From: Coniferiporia sulphurascens
Taxonomy: Eukaryota > Basidiomycota > Agaricomycetes > Hymenochaetales > Hymenochaetaceae
DNA: 64,000 bases
Direction of reading: 5' to 3'
Assembly (NCBI GenBank): GCA_002794785.1
Contig: NBBA01000009.1
Location: 1,860,001 to 1,924,000 of the forward strand
Part shown: in pieces, positions 23,389 through 34,108 of the stretch
How the letters are laid out: the number at the start of each line of letters is the position of its first letter
Position numbering within the stretch: the first letter of the stretch is position 1
The notes under the pieces: model-generated
The model's input: only the letters and a program-made list of their open reading frames with translations
Databases searched by the model: none
What the model was told of the DNA's origin: nothing
Program-made: the position numbers and the translations under genes

Positions 23389-24927
23389 TTAGGGATCAGG
23401 CAGTTCCCACCACGTCAATTTCCCTTGACGCGTACTGCTGACAAGGAATCGTTCGCCCTTTTTCCCGTCGAAACTCTTGAAGAAAATTGAGTTCGAGTAT
23501 GTATATCAAATTTCCGGCTTCGACTTACCGCAACAGCCTGGACGAGCACATCTACAAAGAAGAGGGGCGTAGATTAGTAGACAGTACATGTAGGAGTGAC
23601 CGATATTGTATACCCTTTCCATGATCCATTTCATGCTGAATTTTACCGCGCTTACGATCCCACACCAGCACACGCCCACCAATTGCACCAAACACGACTG
23701 AATTACTATCGCCCGCAAAAAGCGCACCGAACGCATGCGTAGCGCGTGCACCATAACGGCCCTCAGCATCACGCAACGGGAAATCCTGCACAATGCGGCC
23801 CACATCGCGCTCGTCTGCCGACGTCGGTGCAAGCTCGATGAGATGCGCACGTCCGCAAGCCTGTGCGACTAGCGCAAATCTATTGGAGGAGTCTGCGTCG
23901 ACGTGGAAGCTTTGTCGGACGTCAGCAAGTTATGTAACATGTCGGAAGAGATGTAAATCGCACGCTTTGGTCTTGAACGTGGTCACCGGCTGAACTCTGC
24001 ACTTAGGGACCGTACATCGGAAGCTGTAAATGCTCGATCACACGTCCTATGTCTCACATAAATAAAGAAACACTCACACAGTACCATCTGAGCTTCCGCA
24101 CAATAAATCATGTCCGTCATTGATAAACTTGATCGTGACAACATCCTTCCTGGGGACGTTGCGGTCGAGCGCACGCCAGCAATCTGTTGTCACGCCAACT
24201 CAACGTAAATTTTCTAGGCACAGGCGCATGCCTCCCAAAGGTGAAGCCTGTCGCACGCACCATTATCTTCGAGCATCCAGATTTTGATTCCCTTTCGTGG
24301 ATTTGCGACGGCGAGCTTCCCGTCGTGATACGCAAGGCATGAAGGATCTCCATCGGCAGAGTCAACAAGTTTGGCCCATTCCCATTTGTTTTCACCCTGG
24401 CAGGTGCCGAGTATGGATAAATGTTGTTTATTTTCGAAGAGAAGCGGATAACATACCAACATGGTCCATTTGCTGACAACCCCATTTGTACCCATGGATG
24501 CGACGCCTGCAGGTAGATTGGAGTCAAACTGAAAGTGAAATAAGATAACAATCAAACAAACATTTATCGCCTTCCAGCCAAACAACCGATACAACTGAGG
24601 CGCTATGCGCGAGCTTTGCTATCTCGGTGCATGTTGCATTGTCCCATATGCGCACTGTGTTATCCCGACCTATTTGAAGCAATAGTAAATATTATGGTAC
24701 CGCAAAAGCAGTTAGCAATAAAAGGAATGCCACTTGTGATAACCCAAGAACTCACAAACGACCGCAAACAATGCACCAGTTGCACTGAAAACAATACTTC
24801 GTACCCCTACTTCGCGCCCGCTGCCGCTCATTTTAATTTGCGCGGTCCGCAGCGAAGCGAGACTCATATCCGACTGTGTTTGATTCTTCGCCTTTGCTTT
24901 AGCTCTGGGGCCAGTGCGTGGTGCCAT
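23389..24927 (-). CDS. Small WD40-repeat protein
   Basis: Nine exons join in frame (24927-24756, 24669-24562, 24506-24457, 24396-24261, 24183-24078, 24023-23964, 23909-23614, 23551-23529, 23475-23389), giving 345 residues. It begins with a basic N-terminus (MAPRTGPRAKAKAKN). Repeat-like segments end in or contain DNTVRIWDNATC, GTNGVVSKWTML, NPRKGIKIWMLEDN, GSSDGTVFRC, GAIGGRVLVWDRKRG and RQGKLTWWELPDP, consistent with a single seven-bladed beta-propeller. WD40 propellers are protein-interaction platforms; no specific orthology was recognised and the partner is unknown. One exon is only 23 nt. The second intron uses a downstream CTGCAG acceptor, chosen because the first AG breaks the frame. 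The gene lies head-to-tail with the unknown gene at 24986-27244, only 58 nt away, so read-through or a shared promoter region is possible. Confidence 0.8.
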
Positions 24928-24985
24928 TCCGAGTGGAGGCTTCGATGGAAGTGTGAGGTCGATCGCTTAATTGCAGTAGTATATG

Positions 24986-27244
24986 TCACTTGGGCCTTGA
25001 TAGATAAATAAAATGGAAGGGCGTACAAGGTGGACCGCATGTCTGTTTTCGTGATTCTGCGGGATCTGTTGTCATTAGCGTGGGCAGAGGTCCATCTGCG
25101 TTAGCCGCTGGAAGCCCATTCGCCGGGCCTTTGTCCCGAGACTCGTACTTCGTCCAGACCTCTAAGAGCATTTTTGAAAACTCCCTTGGTGATAGCGGAG
25201 GCGGATGGTTAGGTGCACCTGTTTTCACCAGCTTAATAATTGATCGCACAATGAAACGGTACAGGATGCACCGGTCATGTAGCGATACTTACGATCGAGT
25301 GCGTCAGCGACAGGCCCAGCCTCTCTGATGGAAGCTAGTACGGGGCTCAACGGCTCAGGCTTCACGAGCGGTTTCCACTTCTTACAAGACGGCATGCCTA
25401 CATCAATAGTGTCGGGCGCCGGAGAGGATGGCCATGAACGTTTGCGGCCTTTCAATGCAGATGGCACGAGCGGGGGGCTCCGTGTGGATGATGGTACAGT
25501 TATGGGTACAGACTGCAAATCGGAATGGCTCAACACCTGGGATCCCGAGCAAGAGGAGATCGCAGTCGGAGACTGGGGAGACGGTGCCTGAGAAAGCTGC
25601 GTTGCGGGAACGAACCTCGGTGCATGGCGAATATCGGCAAACCCTGACAGAGGACGTGTGCCGTCCCGGTCACTCACCGGAGCTGTACTCACAGTTGGGC
25701 GCACGAAAATAGCAGGGGCTGTTGGCGGAGCGCGAAATAATGTCGCCCCAAGCGGCAGGACTTGGGGCGTGGAAGGCACTATATAGGTTGCGGAAGAGGG
25801 TTCAGGGTGGGTGTGGTTGTAGTACCTTGGCACTGTCTGGGTGACGTCAAGCGTCTGCTTACTCGTTGAAGGTAGGGGTATGACAGCGGATGGTTTCGAC
25901 GTGGGTATGGAAGTACACGCATCGGCTCCCTCCGGCTCAGATAATGCGGGTGCGTTGTTTTGGGAACGGATGAACGTTGGTGAATGTGCCGTTTTGGCTA
26001 TCGGGCTTATTGAGCGGTGACGAGGTAGAACTCCTTTACAGTTGTTAGCAATGATAAATGTGTAAAGATAGTGAGCGTACCAAAGAGTGGGGACTCTACA
26101 AGTGTAACCGCAGACGCAAGTTGTGGGTCATCTTCCGGCTCACGCGATCTAGCTAGACTCAACTTGCTTTCATCCGATGGTAAATCGATGGCGAGTAGCT
26201 CTGGAGAATATTCGGGTGACGTCGGTGGGGACTCGAGCTCCATGGGTGACAGACTCCGCTGATGAGAGCAAGAGTCGGTGCCAAAATCACTAATACTGGT
26301 CGCGGTCAGTACACTACTGTCTGTATCCTGCATCCTCAGATTCGATACAGCCATGGGTAACGAGGCTCGTTGCGAAGGCGAGAGAGAGATAGACCCGGAT
26401 GTTTGTATTACTGCGCCAACGTGCGGACGGGATGTAAATTTATCAAGCGTTTGAACCGCTGCATCAACATGTGATGCCGACCGCGTCTGTGAGCCTGACG
26501 ATGTCATATACGCCGATGCCTGAATTCCTACAGATGAAGATGATGGTTGAGCCTGCATATTGAAGGACGAAACGGGAGGTGTGGCCTGGACTTCGACGGA
26601 AAACGAACTGGGCTGGACTTGGATTTGCACGGATGATGTCGAGGGCCGTACTTGTACTTCAGCGGATGTCAATGCAGGCTGAGCCCGGACCTGAGCACAG
26701 CTAGTTGGAGGCTCGACCTGAGCGCCCACGGATGTTCTCACAGGTTTATTGTACTCTGCTCCGAATGTCAGACGAAAATCATAGACGAAGGACCAGACGC
26801 ACCAGGTTTGACTAGGAAGGAAGACTTGCGCGCCCAGAGCTTCCGCAATTTCGGAGGTAACACCTGTTCTTTCTGCACGATCGTTTCCTCGCTCTTTGCA
26901 TAGTCGCCGAGTTCCACGTCAATTTCATCTGCACTCGGCATATCAGCCTCGAGCGCAACAACATGCTCCTGAAGGTCACTGCCAACAGGGTGGAGATACA
27001 TGAAGAGTTCTTTTCCAGGCTTGACGTTGATAAGTTTATGTGCGAAGAGGCTGAAGATAGCCCGGGTTCGCTTATGACCAAGCTCGTCGTTGTAAACTTC
27101 CTCGTCCACTTTTCTAAGGATGACATGGGCGTGCTTGACGTTTCCGGCGTACGAGCGCACGCGCAGTCGGCCTTTCACGCCGAGCGCAGCTTCAATGGAC
27201 ATGGGCGTCGCATCACGGCCTATCAAAGGCGGGGACCTCGACAT
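24986..27244 (-). CDS. Unknown protein, 695 aa, with 11-residue tandem repeats
   Basis: Four exons fit without phase conflict: 27244-26862, 26811-26081, 26033-25293 and 25218-24986. The first 150 residues look folded and contain alternating hydrophobic/charged strands (HAHVILRKVDEEVYNDELGH, ELFMYLHPVGSDLQEHVVAL) and then an aromatic-rich segment, WCVWSFVYDFRLTFGAEYNK. Next comes a run of at least six 11-residue repeats with consensus near PSxSSVxIQVQ (about 26730-26480). The remainder is Ser/Pro-rich with a basic patch (LKGRKRSWP) and a C-terminal PLSPREFSKMLLEVWTKYES helix-like segment. The first intron depends on a GTTACC donor; the alternative donor two bases earlier breaks the frame. No family was recognised. 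The gene is divergent from the ITFG1-like gene, with only 196 bp between starts. Confidence 0.62.
26480..26735 (-). repeat. 33-bp protein-coding tandem repeat, about 7 units
   Basis: The coding strand encodes successive 11-residue units such as PSTSSVQIQVQ, PSSFSVEVQAT, PPVSSFNMQAQ and PSSSSVGIQAS. Units are imperfect, conserved in the Pro-Ser-x-Ser start and the hydrophobic-x-Gln end. An interacting or beta-helical role is only conceivable. Confidence 0.7.
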
Positions 27245-27440
27245 CGGGTACCTGCAAATACGGCAGCAGTCTGCAAAACTGGCCCCGTATAATCGAAAAA
27301 TGAGTACAAGAGGTTGGTTGGCCAAAGTGGTAAGGGAAGGAGTTTGTCACACACGCAGGTAGTGCGTGACATTCGTGTGACATACAGAGCCTCCCGTGAT
27401 TGTAACACCCGCGAGTCTGCCGCAAGCTGCGACGACCGCT
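27245..27440. promoter_or_regulatory. Short bidirectional promoter region
   Basis: The 196 bp between the starts of the 695-aa unknown (minus) and the ITFG1-like gene (plus) must hold both promoters and leaders. No clear TATA box was seen in either direction. Confidence 0.5.
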
Positions 27441-30074
27441 ATGTTCTCCTGGCAGCGACGTGTCCGGAAGAGTCTACTGCTTCTTTGTACATTATCTGTT
27501 GTTTCCAATGCTGATTTATGGCCATTTCCCCCGAAACGGTTCACGGGGAATGCGCTGTTGGATGCCGGGTCGCTCGGTCTAGGCGATGATGAGCGTGCCA
27601 TTGCATTTGGAGACTTCAACGGCGACCAGTTGTAGGTTTTACGTATATCCTGATGCGTAGTTGGCTGATAATTAACTCGATCAGCTTGGATGTTGTGACG
27701 CTAGATGCAAGTGGTCGGAAGGTGACTGTGCATCTTTGGGACCACGGTCAGTCCCGACGCACGCCCAGTAACCCGAGCAAGCGCGCTTAATATCTATTCA
27801 AGACGTGTTTCTTTTTCACGACGCTGCTTCATTTTCCCACTCGGAGCAAATATATAATGTTGTTCCGGGAGACTTCACTCACGACGGCACACTAGATTTG
27901 CTTGTCATGAGTCGTGGCTCTTCGCCCTCTGAAATTAAGATGGAGCTGTATGTTGGGTCTCCCGGAAACGGATTCGGTAAGTCTGTATGTTTACCTGCGT
28001 AGTGACATCCTGCTAATAAATTCTAGAATCTACCCCGATGTCTGTTCCTTCGTCAAATGTCGCTCAGACCATTCCGCTCGATGCAAATGGGGACCTCAAG
28101 ATTGATCTGCTCGGCGTAACCCCGGACTCGAGCTCTCTCAGCTTATGGAAAAACATCTACAACCAGACCATGTCAAACTCTCCTGTATTTTCCACGTGAG
28201 CTTCTGTTCGTATTTTCCTTGAAAGCATACAGTGGGTAAACGTCACTGCACAGAATGAATGCGCCTTTTAACGGACCAACGTGCACCATTTCAAGCCCAC
28301 ATAGTAATGCAGTCGCGGATTTCGATGGGGATTGTCTAGCTGGTAATTTTATTACTTTCAACGTAAAACTTTACCAATCGGCATTCCGTAGATGTTTTTC
28401 TTGTTTGTGACGAAGGCACCGGTAACAAGTTCTTTCAGATTTGGAGGAATGACAAGAGCGAGGGTTTCACCCTCGCGCAACTAGGGCGTCTCCCCTCGGG
28501 TGTGCAAGCGATCTCGTTCGCGGATATGGACCGCGATGGTACAATCGATATGGTCTTCGCAACGTGCTCTTCAGTATCCACTTCTACCGGGATAGGTACG
28601 GACTGCTATGTGAATATCGCGTACAACCAGCAGCTCCCGCTGTGTGCACTATCTACGAGTGCTTCCATACGCAATGGAAAAAGGATATGTAGGCAGCCTG
28701 ATCAGCTCTGTACGGCGGACCCCGACTTCCGCTTTGACCTTAGCGAGCAAGAAGATAATAACGTATGCTTTCACTATCTTCTCTGGAAAAATAAATAACG
28801 GGGGTAATTTCATACAAGGCCTTCGCCCGATTTCCGTTGACGGACATCTTCCCTGGAAATTCACTTCTCGTGTTAGATACGCGCTCATCGCCGCCTATAC
28901 CCCTGCCCATTCGACTGGGCGACGCAAACTTGGACGGTTTTCCTGACTTACTGTTTGTGACTGCATCCTCGCCCGGTAGGACGAGTGATCGTACGCCACG
29001 TCTTGTGCTTTCCACATCTTGTGGAAAGGGCGTAGCGGGATGTGGAACAAGTGGGAGCAGTCGCGTCGGGTGGAAGCCCGTTAAGAAGGATGCCGATGCA
29101 TTGAGTGCTATCGTAGATGCAAGCGGGGTTGCGTTTCTGGATATTGACGAGGATGTGAGAATTTTCGGTAAGGTGTATCACGATAATGGTTAATTTTTTT
29201 CTTTTGCTTTTAGGGTACTCTAGACATAATGGTGCAGAGAACAGGCGAACAGGGTCAGGGCCCAGTCCTATTCATTCAGAATAACTTCTTTTTCGACGCA
29301 TTCTTCCTCAAGGCCATTGGTGAGTCCCTTTTTAAGTTTACTGGTAAGCCTTGTTGATAGACAACTCGTAGTACTGAACGGGGCATGTGAAAACGGGTGG
29401 TGTAATCGGCCTAATGGAACGGGTCGTTATCACGTACGCCCTAGACTTCCTGCATTCGCACACCCATGTTGATGTCAAAACAGCCCTTTGGTGTCAGTTA
29501 TTCCGGAGCATCATTTAAGTACACGATTCTCGACACGAGCGGGTCTAGATCTGCCGCGCAAGGTATGTGCTCCTACTTCTTACATTGCATCACCTTCTGA
29601 GACAAGGTGTACTATCAGTCGCGCAGCTTCCACAAACAGCGTACCAAGCACTCCTCACGCCATACGCTTTCTTTGGATTGGGTCGAACGAACAATTATAT
29701 TGAGAACCTCTTCGTTGGTTCGACTTTACATTCCTCCAACACCACGCCAGCAGTGTCCCAGGCGCACTTTGTGAACATGGAAGGCGTAATCCCAAACTCG
29801 AAGGTTGTGATATACCCACCTGCGCAAGTCGATGGGTCGTGGCGACGGGAGTTGTATCTACGTCCCGGAGCATGGATTCCCTGGGTGACCCTAACAGTTG
29901 TCGTAGCAGTTGTACTACTCGCTGTTGTCGTGTTTGTCTTGCACTTAAACGAGAAGGTGAGCTCGGCAGGGATCGTCTGCGGAATTTATCGGCTACTGAA
30001 TATGTCTTCTCTAGCGTGCAGATGAGCTGGAGCGACGTCGAGCGTCACATCACATAAATTTCGATGCTTTGTAG
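27441..30074 (+). CDS. ITFG1/T-cell immunomodulatory protein-like FG-GAP membrane protein
   Basis: Type I membrane protein with an extracytoplasmic FG-GAP/integrin-alpha-like beta-propeller; the animal homologue is ITFG1 (TIP, Linkin), and the fungal role is poorly known. Twelve exons fit (first 27441-27631, last 30015-30074), total 678 residues. A signal peptide covers about residues 1-24 (KSLLLLCTLSVVSNA), followed by the family start DLWPFPPKRFTGNALLDAG. FG-GAP calcium-loop-like motifs DFNGDQ, DMDRDGTIDMV and DANLDGFPDLLF recur. The conserved C-terminal block NYIENLFVG, GVIPNSKVVIYPP and ELYLRPGAWIPW leads into one transmembrane helix (about 631-656) and a short basic cytosolic tail, ELERRRASHHINFDAL, closely matching the animal tail pattern. 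All phases agree. Confidence 0.9.
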
Positions 30075-30745
30075 CCGCCTCTTTACCTTGATCCTTTTTC
30101 CTGTACGTATCAAATATTATTTTTGGTTGGACATTGCTCATTATTTGTGTTTTCTACAGCGTATTATCATAGCGGACAACTTAATATTACAGATAAAATT
30201 ATGCGAGCCACGCCGAAGGATTTGTGGTGGATAATTGCCCGACAGGACTCATGTTCACGGAATTTAAGGTGTATCCCGGTGATCTTGACCTGCGATGTGG
30301 ATACCGCCCATATAAAGCGCATAATTACCTCCATCCAATCCGACCTTGGACTCCTCATAAGTATTCGTATTACAAAGGTCTGAACAAGAAGCCTATACAA
30401 CTGGAATGTCGCACATCTATGAATCGTCCGTAGTGCGATTAAATATCAAGAATTTTTTCAATACTTGATGATGTAAACTGTGAAAGAAGGTTTTGGAGTG
30501 GCTTTTATTGCTTGAAGAACAAGGCAGGAGTGTATACTTGTACTCTGCGTGAACTTAGTGAGACGGTTTGTGACTGATGAATTTTGGAAGTCCCGTAGAG
30601 GACCTATTACATAATGCTAACGTATATCGTCACGGACTGTCACATCGTAGGTTGAATCTGAGTCAGGGGTACATGAGCAAGTTCAACAAGTTGAAGTAAC
30701 TTCAAACACCCTCATTGTATTTTTGAAGAGAAATGATTCTACGGA
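30075..30745. other. Intergenic between ITFG1-like gene and REV1
   Basis: AT-rich, no gene seen. Contains gtcacggactgtcac at 30629-30643, a 15-mer also found inside the inverted-repeat element at 54478-54492. Confidence 0.5.
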
Positions 30746-33618
30746 ATGACAGCACTCGCCGCCGACTCGTCCTTCTCCGAACTCTTCAATCAAGATGGCC
30801 CCGAGTTTATTGAGGCTCTCCGCACGACGGTCTTTCCGGATGAACTCCCAGCAGTCAGCCCCAGCCTCTGCACTAATATGAAGCGTCGACGCTCTGAAGA
30901 TGCTGAAATAGGGAAGAGTCTATCGCAAGATGTTGTTAAGATTTTATCCCAAGGCTCCACGGACTGCGAAGAAGATCGTGACTTGAAAGATGAAGGCGGG
31001 AGAAGAAAACGAAAACGTATCAAGGTTTCTGAAGGTCCTCAAAGGGAACAATTCATTCAAGGATCGTCCCAGCTACCGAAATCGCCCGCTAAATTGTCTG
31101 TGGAAGACGCGCGCCGTCACGAGGGAGATGAAACTCATCTCGAGCGGCATGCCGTACCACTGCACGTATCCGACCCCGTTACGTTTGCCGATGCATCGCG
31201 CGTCCCGGGCTACTCGCCGTACAAGGCAAACGAACATGCCGAGAGGCTTATGCAAGACGTTGAATTCCGCGCAGGACACACTTCTGCCGCTGGTGCGGAC
31301 TTCATCGACGGCTTTTACAAGAATTCCCGCCTGCATCATCTCAGTACATGGAAAACAGAGTTGCGCGCTCTCGTCGCGGAAGCGCAGGAGCGAGCGGAGA
31401 AAGCTTTTGTTCTCGGCAGTGGAGACAGCGTTGAGGATGAAGTTACGAAGGATGGTGATGCAGATGCAGGCGTTGATGTCGATCAACTGGTGGGCAAAGT
31501 AACGGAGGACGAAGGTACGAGTATGCGCGGCAACGCGCTCCAAATGCTTCGCTCTCCAAATAAAGGGAAAGGAAAGACCAAAGACCGAGAGGAAGTCGAA
31601 TTAGAGAGAGTTATCATGCATTGCGACTTCGACTGTTTTTTCGCGTCTGTCGGGCTGTTGACACGACCGTATTTGAAGGACCAACCAGTCGTCGTCTGTC
31701 ACTCTCAAGGTACGCAGGGCAGAGAGACAAGTACAAGCGAGGTGTCCAGTGCGAACTATAAAGCTCGGGAATTTGGTGTACGAAATGGCATGAGGTTTGT
31801 CGTTAGTCTCTTACCGGAACAAGCGTTGATTGTTTTCTCAGCCTTCAGCAAGCCCGAAAACTGTGTCCAGGCGTTGTCACTATACCCTATGAATTCGACA
31901 GGTAAAGTGTGAAATAAATATGTGTTACGTATATGACTAAACTTCCACATAGATACAAGAAGGTTTCGCTACAGCTTTATACAGTTTTAATGTCACACGC
32001 GGACGACCTTGAGGCCGTCTCCGTGGATGAAGCACTGGTTGACGTCACCACGGCCGTAAGGCAGATGCCACCATCTCCGGATAAACGCTACGACCCTTGC
32101 AAAGCCTTCGCTGAGATGCTGCGTGCTGAAATCAGGAGTAAGACAGGTTGTGAAGGTAAAGAGCCCAATACTTTTCCTGTTCTCCCATTAATTATCCCCT
32201 AGTAAGCATTGGTATATCGCACAATATTATGCTCGCGCGTCTCGCGACTCGCAAAGCGAAGCCAGCGGGTTCATTCCACCTGCGCCTCGCGGATTTGCAA
32301 AAACACATCGAACATGTGTGCATTGATGAGCTGCACGGCTTTGGGCGTGCGGCACGGGAGAAAGCACTTGAGCGACTAGGTGCGGCGACACTCGGTGAAC
32401 TTGCAAAGAAGCCGCGTAGCGTGCTGTGTGACTCGCTTGGCAAGGCCGCTGGTTCAATGCTGTATGACGCAATGCGCGGAATCGACCATCGGCGACTTGA
32501 GTCGGACAAGCCGCGCCGCTCAGTTTCCGCAGAGATTAACGTGAGTGTCCAGGCGCCAATCTAGCTTCGCGCTTACCAACAATGTCTAGTATGGGATCCG
32601 GTTCGAGAACAATGAACAAGCACAGGCGTTTATGTTTCAGCTCTCGGAGGAGGTCGCAAGGCGTCTGGACGCAATTGAAATGCGGGGCCGGACGCTGACG
32701 CTGAAAATAATGAAACGTGATCCGGAGGCACCCGTTGAGCCCCCGAAGGTAAATTTTTGCATTTGCGTCTCTGTCGTACTTTTGTCTGATGTTTGTTAGT
32801 TCCTGGGACATGGCTGCTGTAATGTTTTCAATAAACAAGCCAGTCTCTCGTCTGCGGATGGGCGGGCGACGAGCGACGCGCTTATCATCGGGCAGCAAGC
32901 ATGGAGGCTATTGAAAAGTTTCGCTTTCGATGCACGGGATCTGCGAGGTATTGGAATGCAGATACAGAAACTTGAGAAAGCTTCGGAGTTTACGGAACGG
33001 ACGAGAGAGCTTGCTCAAGCGAAGCTTGCCTTCAAGAAGGTATCGAAGGGAGAGAAAGAAGGATCTGACATCTCGCTCTCTGTTCAACCGCCTTCTTCCC
33101 CTGAAGATGACGTGCACTCGCGTCCACCATCCGCCGTTGACACCGCCGCTATTTCTGTGTCTAACCTCGCACTACCATCTTTCTCGCAAGTTGATCGCAC
33201 GGCCTTCGAGGCGCTCCCGACAGGGCTGCGGAATGAAATCACAGCAGAGTACAGTCGACGCTCTGCGTCTCCTGCACTATCGGCCTTGGGTGAAACTGCG
33301 CGCTCACTTTCGCCACCACCGCGTCGCACGACGGACCGCGGCACTCCACTACGGCGTATCACCCAGGCTCTCGCACCGCGTGCGCGCAGTGGTGACGCAC
33401 TATCTGCAGCGGCAGGCAGCGCGCAAAAGCACAATATATTTGAGCGTTGCCAAGTGCAAAACGGTAGTCGTGGGACAAAGGTGGAAGTCACGCGTGTGGA
33501 ACTTGCAAGACTGGGTATCGATCCTCGTGTCTTTGCAGAGCTTCCGCAGGAGGTGCAGCTGGAACAGCTTGCGAGCGCGCGGTTCATGCGGTCATTTGGA
33601 GCGAAGGCGAAGAAGTGA
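30746..33618 (+). CDS. REV1: DNA repair Y-family polymerase Rev1, short form
   Basis: Deoxycytidyl transferase and scaffold for translesion synthesis in the nucleus. Six exons: 30746-31794, 31842-31901, 31953-32155, 32203-32540, 32590-32748 and 32800-33618; 875 residues, phases consistent. Residues 140-230 carry the Rev1 pre-palm region (PGYSPYKANEHAERL, DFIDGFYKNSRLHHLSTWK). The palm has MHCDFDCFFASV (catalytic Asp near 293/295) and SVDEALVDV (Asp395-Glu396), the fingers SANYKAREFGVRNGM, and the HhH region SIGISHNIMLARLATRKAKP; the little-finger domain follows. Two ubiquitin-binding motifs remain: around 734-757 (FEALPTGLRNEI) and 841-865 (IDPRVFAELPQEVQLEQL). The BRCT domain normally placed N-terminally, and the C-terminal Rev7/polymerase-binding domain after the UBMs, are not visible, so the protein is shorter than most fungal Rev1. 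A GT just before the stop (AAGAA|GTGAGG) could be a donor, but no downstream domain exon was found. Confidence 0.9.
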
Positions 33619-33739
33619 GGTCTCATCATATCATCTCAGGGGCTAAATTATTGCTGTGTATCTTTTATTTTTGTATCTTTGTTGCCACTAGGTACGTTCT
33701 TGTACTAGGATTTGTCTGAAAACTTTTGTATCTAAGGAA
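33619..33739. other. REV1 3' flank
   Basis: AT-rich tail after the REV1 stop; no coding signal for the missing C-terminal domain was found. Confidence 0.45.
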
Positions 33740-34059
33740 TCGGATTGGATAGCTGTTGGCAGAGCCGCATGCTGCGGAAGGTCTGCATGCATGGGCGGGC
33801 TGCGATTGGCTCAAGAGCCCGACTGCGATTGGCCTGGAGTCTGGCTGCGTTTGGCCAGGCTGGCTGCGATTGGCCCGGGAGCCCGGCTGCGTTTGTCTCA
33901 GTCAGCCTGCTGACATCATTTGGATCTCATTGGTCGCCAATACCCCACCGGTCACGGACAGCTGTTAACGTCCTGCATCCACGAATCGAAAACGCGTCCA
34001 GTGACTGGGCACAACTGTGCGCCTCCATCAAAACATAAGCGCAACTTTTGGCTATAAAA
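33740..34059 (+). promoter_or_regulatory. CCAAT-box array and TATA box of the first methyltransferase gene
   Basis: Five ATTGG (inverted CCAAT) elements lie at 33744, 33805, 33828, 33869 and 33929. Several sit in imperfect 20-23-bp tandem units with core ggctgcgattggc (starts near 33799, 33822, 33843, 33863 and 33885; in two units ATTGG has become TTTGG or TTTGT). A good TATA box, tataaaa, is at 34053-34059, 50 bp before the ATG at 34109. CCAAT boxes bind the HAP/NF-Y complex in fungi. Strong regulated expression is inferred. Confidence 0.65.
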
Positions 34060-34108
34060 GACATGCTCCCAACGCAGTCTCACCCCAGCCATCCACTCTT
34101 ACTCGATC

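Noticed and set aside
33745..34038. 97-codon plus-strand frame as a possible missing REV1 C-terminal exon
   Set aside because: Its sequence is made of the CCAAT tandem units and lacks any Rev1_C-like helix pattern.
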